This document shows, one piece after another, positions 59,401 to 64,000 of a stretch of DNA of 64,000 nucleotides. Below the pieces are notes generated by a model. That model was not told the DNA's origin, ran no database searches, and worked only from the letters and a program-made list of their open reading frames with translations. Position 1 is the stretch's first letter. Every line of letters starts with the position of its first letter. Position numbers and translations under genes: made by a program. Source of the stretch: Sanyastnella coralliicola (GTDB taxonomy: Bacteria > Bacteroidota > Bacteroidia > Flavobacteriales_D > Sanyastnellaceae). The DNA is taken from assembly GCF_030845195.1 (NCBI RefSeq), contig NZ_CP132543.1, positions 2,125,501-2,189,500 of the forward strand, in the 5' to 3' direction.

Positions 59401-62400
59401 CTATTATTCAACACTGCACGACTCCCCCATTGCAACATTTTGGCAGTTGGATAGAACGAAATAATTCGTTGTATGTTTTGATTAACCCCATTCACAAAGG
59501 AACTCAACCATCCTGGTATATCATTAAGATTGAAGTCTCCATCATCGATATTGGTCAACAAGTCTTGTCTATATAATCGAATGTCCTCCCAAGCTGCCAA
59601 TTGTATCGGATGACAATTCCCCACTCCCAAGACGGTGGCATTAACAGGTTCCAAATCGACATAGCCATAGTATTGCTGATTAACCAGTTCCGTTCCAACA
59701 CTAGAAACCTTCGCCCAACATTCCACGAAGTCTTGAGCTTTTTGCAAAGGGTAATCCAATAGAGCCTTTAGCTCTACCATTGACTTGATATAAACCTCTT
59801 TACCTACAATAGAAGTTAATTCACCTATAGAACTCGAGGTATTGTCGGGAAGCTCGAACCATACTCTACGATAGTTCTTCGTAATTTTATTCCTGTTCTC
59901 CAAAGAAGGGAAGTTTGTATCATCACTAAACCCGACAATTTTAAACATTGCCATCGCCTGTTCATCTTGAACATATTGGTAGCGATCTGCTTCATATTCA
60001 ATTCGCATTAGTGATCCTCCTGGCGATTCAAGAGATTTTAAAGACCAAGCTGCACTTTGAGCATCCATTAGACTCTCAGGAGAGTATTGATTGCTGTATT
60101 TGAGCTCAGTTAAATCGCCATAACCTATATCATAATTACCCCATACATCCTGATCGTAAACAGAATAGGAAGGGTTCTGCAGCGGGTCATTATGGTTATA
60201 ATTGAATTTGTAGACCCCTTCCTTTCTCTGGGAATCTTGGTATGTCGTGTAGACTTCAATTAAAGTGAGTTTTCCAGAATTGATGGTTCCATCACTAGAG
60301 ACGGCAGCGCTTGAGTGAGTCCCGGGACAAAGTAAATAGTCATACAAAAAATGTGTAGTTTGAATCTTTAAATCCGGTCCATTAGCAACCTTTTGCCATA
60401 GTGTTACCCGATCCAACTTGTAACTACAATCATCTGCGCCAAATGCGGTAAGCTCCGCTTTAGTAACATTCTGCTCTCCGCCAATAACTGGTCTATTATC
60501 TTCTCTTGGGCTGAGTGTAAACACGGCATAATGAGTATCTGTTTCAATGCGTTGTACGTATATCTGCTCAGTCTTTCCATAAGTATACGATACCAAGTCG
60601 TCTCCCTCATTACTAAATTCATTGGCACTAACAAAACGACCAGCATAGGGCATTCTGTATGTAAAGTCTTTTCCCCTTTGGTACTGAAGTTGAACCCAAA
60701 AACCAGCATCATCCGCAGTAGGTCCGTCTCCCGCAAAATCAACGTAATCGTTAGAATACAATTCAGTTAAGAGATGTTCAGAAGAATATTCTGGAATGTC
60801 GTCTCTAGAAAAGAAATGATCAAACCCCAGCTGTGGCCCAGTTGATTCTGGATCAACATTTAAACCCTCAATTGATACATACTCGATTGCTTCTGAGGGA
60901 TTTAAGACATGACCTGGATCAACTCTAAACGAAACATTGGACTTCTGAAGGTTATAAACAGGCATCCCAAAAACTTGCCTATAACCAGCTGAATTTTGAG
61001 TGGTAAATTCTGCAATCTGCTTCGTAAACACAGAACTATGAGGATCCTGTAAAACTCCATTGTTCAAATCAAGTACTTGCCGGATGTAATCAGAATTTTC
61101 AGAATCCGATTGTTTTTGTTCAAATGTCATGTGACCGATTAAGGTCATTCGATTTCTCCTTGACTTAAAATTGTTTCCAACAGCTCCTACTGAAGGAGGG
61201 GCAATTACGCGTGCTTTTTTTGAAGGATAAAGACCACCAGATGTAAAGTTCGACGCCCCAAATTCAAGCGGAAATGCAAACGCGTCGTTTCCTCCAACAT
61301 TAACTAAGGGATCCTCTTCTTGTGCCGTTAATTCTCCATTCATTTGAAAGTAGAAAGGCTCTTCATTTTGGTCGTATTGGGAGTCGAATCCTAAAGACCC
61401 ATAAATCAAGTTAAAATCTGAAGACCAAGGACCGGAGGTAGTACTCCCATCATAATAAGTTAAATCCGCTCCTAACTTATTTCCAGAAATATCTGTACCT
61501 AATTCGAAACCTCCATTAACTCCGTCAATTTTACTCTCTATAAAAGGTGGGGTGTATACGCCAAAATCGTATGAATGTGCTCGAAAAGCACCGTTTGTAT
61601 ATGGCCCGGAAACGAACCATGAATCATTCTGTTGCATTGGTGCCCCAATGGTTACATTTCTTTTCGTAGGTGGGGATGTAATGTCAATCTGACAATCGTG
61701 TAGCACATTTTGATCATTGCCCCTTTCTGGATAAACTGAACCAAATGCAGGGAATTCAGTAAACCTTGATTCATCTGTCAACGAGCGAATGTTAATTATA
61801 CCGCTTCCGGTGAATTCGGTTCCCCAGAAAGTAAGTGGAGCCTTCTTTTTCCACCTCGAGAACTCTAGTCCTAAAGTCAAAGTTTGATAGCTCAAATCAT
61901 TAGATGAAACACCAAGAGGTTGCATGAAATACCCTTTACCCCGAGCTATCCAACCATTCAATTTCCCAGCTCTTTCAGCAGCTTCTCTATCATCGGTGTT
62001 GTAGAAGTGATTATTGATAGTTTTCTTCCAATCACGCATCATTCCGCGCATTTTAGACTTGTGACGGATGATGGAATGAGAATGAGAACTAAATGTAAAG
62101 CCACCGAAGGAATTCTCATTTCCAGTATTTTCCTCTTTGATAGCTTCTCCTCGAATTGAACTGACCGTTAAATCAAAACCATGATAGTTGTTATAGGTAA
62201 CATATATTTGATTAGAAGATGGATTCAATGGGCTGTCTTCGCCGATCACATCCTCGTCACTCTCTGCATCAGTTCCTAATTGTCCAAGGGTAGAAAGGAG
62301 TTCCTGAGTCGTCGGTGGAAGGAACTTATCCATCCAATCAATCTTCAACGAGAAAGTCTTGTCTGGTTTTCTATATCTCGTTTGACTTATTTTCTCTTCT

Positions 62401-62753
62401 CCAGAAAAATCATCTGGTATTCCATTCAGTTGCCTCGTAATTGCCCCAGGATTTAGATGCCAACCTAAACCAACCCAAGAAGCTTCTTGATCAGGCGAAA
62501 TTCCAGCACGATAGTGCAAATTCAAAGGAAACGACCCTTTGGATCCGGGTACCAACATCACAGGGATGTTATACGAAAAATCTCCTGTAAATGGATCTAC
62601 CCATTGTGAGTTGTCAGCTTGCATGAAACTGTCATAACTCGGGTTGCCATTTGCATTTGCCGTAGAGATCATTCCAGGCACAGTAATCTCTGCAATGAAC
62701 AAGAAAAGGAAAGCCCAAGCTTTTATTTGAATTGATAAAGACACTCTTTTCAT
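56460..62753 (-). CDS. Large secreted SpvB/TcB-like RHS partner protein
   Basis: 2097-residue protein. Start at 62753 (MKRVSLSIQIKAWAFLFLFIAEI) gives a signal peptide ending near STANA; an in-frame TTG 18 nt upstream overlaps the previous gene end. The N-terminal module QADNSQWVDPFTGDFSYNIPVMLVPGSKG followed by LHYRAGI...WVGLGWHLNPGAITRQLNG (seen as YNIPVMLVPGSKG and WVGLGWHLNPGAITR) is the SpvB/TcdB-like entry of Bacteroidetes RHS proteins. A jelly-roll-like domain lies near 1880-2020 (FESFELGAGDYSS ... AYFDDLRICPKNASM) and the end VYSSVDRRLVATLDNNNY / VYVYDRRGQLVQTKVET is YD-repeat like. No toxin domain. It is 19 bp upstream of the RHS toxin gene and 7 bp downstream of the partial gene, so the three form one transcript. 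Confidence 0.85.
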   Translation of the reverse strand: MKRVSLSIQIKAWAFLFLFIAEITVPGMISTANANGNPSYDSFMQADNSQWVDPFTGDFSYNIPVMLVPGSKGSFPLNLHYRAGISPDQEASWVGLGWHLNPGAITRQLNGIPDDFSGEEKISQTRYRKPDKTFSLKIDWMDKFLPPTTQELLSTLGQLGTDAESDEDVIGEDSPLNPSSNQIYVTYNNYHGFDLTVSSIRGEAIKEENTGNENSFGGFTFSSHSHSIIRHKSKMRGMMRDWKKTINNHFYNTDDREAAERAGKLNGWIARGKGYFMQPLGVSSNDLSYQTLTLGLEFSRWKKKAPLTFWGTEFTGSGIINIRSLTDESRFTEFPAFGSVYPERGNDQNVLHDCQIDITSPPTKRNVTIGAPMQQNDSWFVSGPYTNGAFRAHSYDFGVYTPPFIESKIDGVNGGFELGTDISGNKLGADLTYYDGSTTSGPWSSDFNLIYGSLGFDSQYDQNEEPFYFQMNGELTAQEEDPLVNVGGNDAFAFPLEFGASNFTSGGLYPSKKARVIAPPSVGAVGNNFKSRRNRMTLIGHMTFEQKQSDSENSDYIRQVLDLNNGVLQDPHSSVFTKQIAEFTTQNSAGYRQVFGMPVYNLQKSNVSFRVDPGHVLNPSEAIEYVSIEGLNVDPESTGPQLGFDHFFSRDDIPEYSSEHLLTELYSNDYVDFAGDGPTADDAGFWVQLQYQRGKDFTYRMPYAGRFVSANEFSNEGDDLVSYTYGKTEQIYVQRIETDTHYAVFTLSPREDNRPVIGGEQNVTKAELTAFGADDCSYKLDRVTLWQKVANGPDLKIQTTHFLYDYLLCPGTHSSAAVSSDGTINSGKLTLIEVYTTYQDSQRKEGVYKFNYNHNDPLQNPSYSVYDQDVWGNYDIGYGDLTELKYSNQYSPESLMDAQSAAWSLKSLESPGGSLMRIEYEADRYQYVQDEQAMAMFKIVGFSDDTNFPSLENRNKITKNYRRVWFELPDNTSSSIGELTSIVGKEVYIKSMVELKALLDYPLQKAQDFVECWAKVSSVGTELVNQQYYGYVDLEPVNATVLGVGNCHPIQLAAWEDIRLYRQDLLTNIDDGDFNLNDIPGWLSSFVNGVNQNIQRIISFYPTAKMLQWGSRAVLNNSNGDPLAFIRLPVRQSKYGGGHRVKSISVFSGWEEMNDYNGQSENVELSISYDYLNRDGLCSGVAINEPMVHVEENALVSPVAYNNSNTPVSLRSATTFTELPLGLPYYPMAAVGYSHVVIRSNGQNQLLQDQEIMGSGVQELEFYTAKDYPTKFARTILSQSGGTLLSKLVPIPLPYTGWQIFQNQGFSQGICIETNDMHGKLKSQSNYSEKGYSEGEAQSTTSYLYWTDDDGNLSSLVDVMTELGYVDKRTVGVERDFLVYAKEFNHWNADIGGNIGTLNEGGIVLPNAQADVEYVHTNSRIITNSKVIRRSGLLREVVTLTDGSWVKTENEVFCSQGTGVLLTTVDNEWRENVYSYSQPAYPYYDDARSGYLNYRQDLTINTDQMGVIVFPEPSELIELVNEGDELLVNLNGTIEHAWIEFDDPNWKLIDEEGQSIIDISLANGTVIRPARRNLSSSRLGTVISLSDPLSYLNIQEFLQGFNDMSNPGVAPTSVTLDELIGDPPVNAVFSHGCDFTGDEIEFRPKIDEVVDSEGNLTGYELIIDSDVIEEYGPCRIALVIPFDLGDFNPNEIDGSTYLEINIESDFFNLIDRDGNILGTAPITSDMVDWFQCIGERCVKVLHADATSLSDQWADTYFSQASINTVNEIGNAVASSQNPYRYGMSGIERPEYTFVYRESREQSSDPTTRIDRDGLYSQFKWFDWRSETPLDDNPDYIWKSHVDRYTLEGVPVQSSNPLGVPTASLTNIEGSQVIAESVNALVNEVAFESFELGAGDYSSVEGNGNLFFPIGTTVSDVFAHTGDYSLEVPAGASISIPIDPLSNSFDEYHPTFSSGPEIAHVSVWAYVGNEGTPKVRLADETNTVIQEVQAVASEAMDGWVKLEFDYTYANDQLEYLLQLSSTNGQPAYFDDLRICPKNASMATYVYSSVDRRLVATLDNNNYATVYVYDRRGQLVQTKVETVNGIQTVSTGRTLIQNP

Positions 62754-62760
62754 GGCTATA

Positions 62761-64000
62761 TTATTTGGCAAAACGGAGGAAATAGTTCTCTCCTTTGTCG
62801 TTGGTAACTTGAATTATGTAATCTCCTGGGGCTGATATCCCCGCGAGGTTTAGATCTAGGGCATACTTATTATACCCTATCGTCGAGGAAAGAATTGGGT
62901 TTGAAGGATCGACATTGGCTATGGTTGTCGACACCTGCAAATCATTATTCGCGGCATCAAACACTTTTAAAGTAAAATTTCCGTCAGGATTGAAATAGTC
63001 ATTGTCATATGAGAAGTAGACCACATCGTCTACTGCTAGATAAACATTGCTACTTATCTCTCTCTGTAAAGGTGAATATTGGATTAGTGGATTCGGGCAG
63101 CTAAAAGATGCACGACAGTTTATCAAGCGAGAATTACCGTAGTCAACATGTCCTTTTCCGTTCACTCGTGGGAAGGAGTTGTTGATCACAGAAATCGTGT
63201 TGTTCAAAGAAGTACGGGCAAAATATTGCCCTCCTTCTCTAGACAATCTGATTCTCCCGTCAGCATCGTTATCCCAGAGGGCCACATATGTTCCATCTTC
63301 ATTAAATAAGAGAGTGATTGATAGTCCATATTGCTCGTTAAAGTATGTTGACAGAAATAGGTCGCCATTCTGATCTACCAATTGAAACACCCCAATTGTT
63401 GACACGTCAACTTCTATCCAACCTTCTATTCCGTAATTCAATTGGTTCACTGAAGTTGCGTTGGAACCTGCGTAAAACAGCCCGGAACCATTATATAACA
63501 CTGAGTTTTCTTCAACGGTGTTAGTAGCCAAGGCCCAAGCTTGAGTATCAGTCCAATCAACTTCGTAACCAATATCAAAGTTGTACGTCCATTCTGAAAG
63601 ATCGCAATCACCGCTCGGTATAGCTTTAATTGTGTAGTTCCCTGGAAGAATGTTTGTGAAAACGCCTAACGGATTAGACGATACCAATTGTCCTAACTCA
63701 TCAAATAACTGAAAGGTGAATAAGCAAAAGTTGTTCTGTAGTGGCAGTACGATGTAAGCTTCTCCTACCTGTGAACGATCGCAGCTCCAATCAACTGTTC
63801 TCAATTCACCTCGTCTAATTGGCTTTTTGATGTTATCAAAGGCAATCTTTTTCACTTGAATCACCTCATCTTGATTTGTGATAAAAGCATCCAACTGATA
63901 AACGTTTCCTTGCGGTAAAGACTCAGATCGTATAAGGTCTTCATCCTTGAAGTAAAACACAGAATCGGTAGTGAACTCAGTTCTCAAGATCTCATTGCCA
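62761..64000 (-). CDS. Large extracellular protein of the RHS operon, N-terminus beyond window
   Basis: The frame is open to the right edge, so at least 412 residues of the C-terminal part are seen. It is beta-rich with repeated aromatic and Asp/Asn-containing strands (GVFTNILPGNYTIKAIPSGDCDLSEWTYNFD; seen as VFTNILPGNYTIKAI and YGIEGWIEVDV), which resembles carboxypeptidase-regulatory or SprB-like modules of Bacteroidetes surface proteins. The segment LLFNEDGTYVALWDNDADGRI and the ending GDYIIQVTNDKGENYFLRFAK suggest surface-protein beta domains but no T9SS sorting signature of type A is clear. It precedes the SpvB-like gene by 7 bp. I do not recognise a function. Confidence 0.65.
   Translation of the reverse strand, partial: GNEILRTEFTTDSVFYFKDEDLIRSESLPQGNVYQLDAFITNQDEVIQVKKIAFDNIKKPIRRGELRTVDWSCDRSQVGEAYIVLPLQNNFCLFTFQLFDELGQLVSSNPLGVFTNILPGNYTIKAIPSGDCDLSEWTYNFDIGYEVDWTDTQAWALATNTVEENSVLYNGSGLFYAGSNATSVNQLNYGIEGWIEVDVSTIGVFQLVDQNGDLFLSTYFNEQYGLSITLLFNEDGTYVALWDNDADGRIRLSREGGQYFARTSLNNTISVINNSFPRVNGKGHVDYGNSRLINCRASFSCPNPLIQYSPLQREISSNVYLAVDDVVYFSYDNDYFNPDGNFTLKVFDAANNDLQVSTTIANVDPSNPILSSTIGYNKYALDLNLAGISAPGDYIIQVTNDKGENYFLRFAK

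Overview
The window is chromosomal DNA of a member of the Bacteroidota, most likely a marine-type Flavobacteriales bacterium. The evidence is a secreted protein with a type IX (Por) C-terminal sorting domain, an OmpA/PD40 lipoprotein-like protein, a TPR sensor-kinase-like protein, an active/inactive M16 peptidase pair, Bacteroidetes-type RHS proteins, and repeated use of the Bacteroidetes -7 promoter box TAnnTTTG. I see no rRNA, tRNA, CRISPR array, plasmid or phage module.

Layout. 1-1510: a partial multi-FAS1 surface protein on the minus strand, then a 409-bp gap with a structured-RNA candidate and a terminator-like hairpin. 1920-4290: class I photolyase and a family III CoA-transferase. 4293-9998 (minus): an envelope polysaccharide operon, read wza, wzc-type tyrosine kinase, rfbC, WecA/MraY-type phosphoglycosyl transferase, lytic transglycosylase. 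10118-12014: CoA-binding protein, GNAT acetyltransferase, mltG. 12015-13490: hutH on its own. 13630-17079: paired M16 peptidases with a clear terminator. 17194-21291: outer-membrane protein, ftsE, two glycosyltransferases and a 3'-5' exonuclease. 21506-27725 (minus): OmpA/PD40 protein, dihydrolipoamide acyltransferase, a GT2 fused to a degenerate sugar-transferase-like region, and recR. 27792-33482: sodium:solute symporter, aspartate aminotransferase, HldA-like kinase and a TrkH/KtrB potassium channel. 33483-41000 is a repeat-rich zone with REP-like palindromes, an 83-bp tandem array and, at 40358-40822, a REP-associated tyrosine transposase (RAYT); housekeeping genes ubiE/menG and aroA lie inside it. 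41020-46850: a small membrane protein, an SPFH lipoprotein, a large AsmA-like protein and a T9SS cargo protein.

46937 to the right edge reads as a visibly AT-richer accessory island on the minus strand. It holds, in order of transcription, a partial large protein, a 2097-aa SpvB/TcB-like secreted protein, a 2569-aa secreted RHS protein ending in a Tox-REase-5-type nuclease domain, and a small gene with the features of its cognate Imm52 immunity protein. This polymorphic-toxin locus is the most notable system in the window. The effector has a Sec signal peptide and no PAAR/VgrG-type N-terminus, so its delivery route is open.

Two genome-style features recur. Several genes (3232, 10118, 17194, 27725 minus, 36077, 45650 minus) have a TAnnTTTG-like box only 4-6 nt before the start codon, suggesting leaderless transcription. 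Many intergenic gaps carry short imperfect tandem repeats or palindromes of a few related families.
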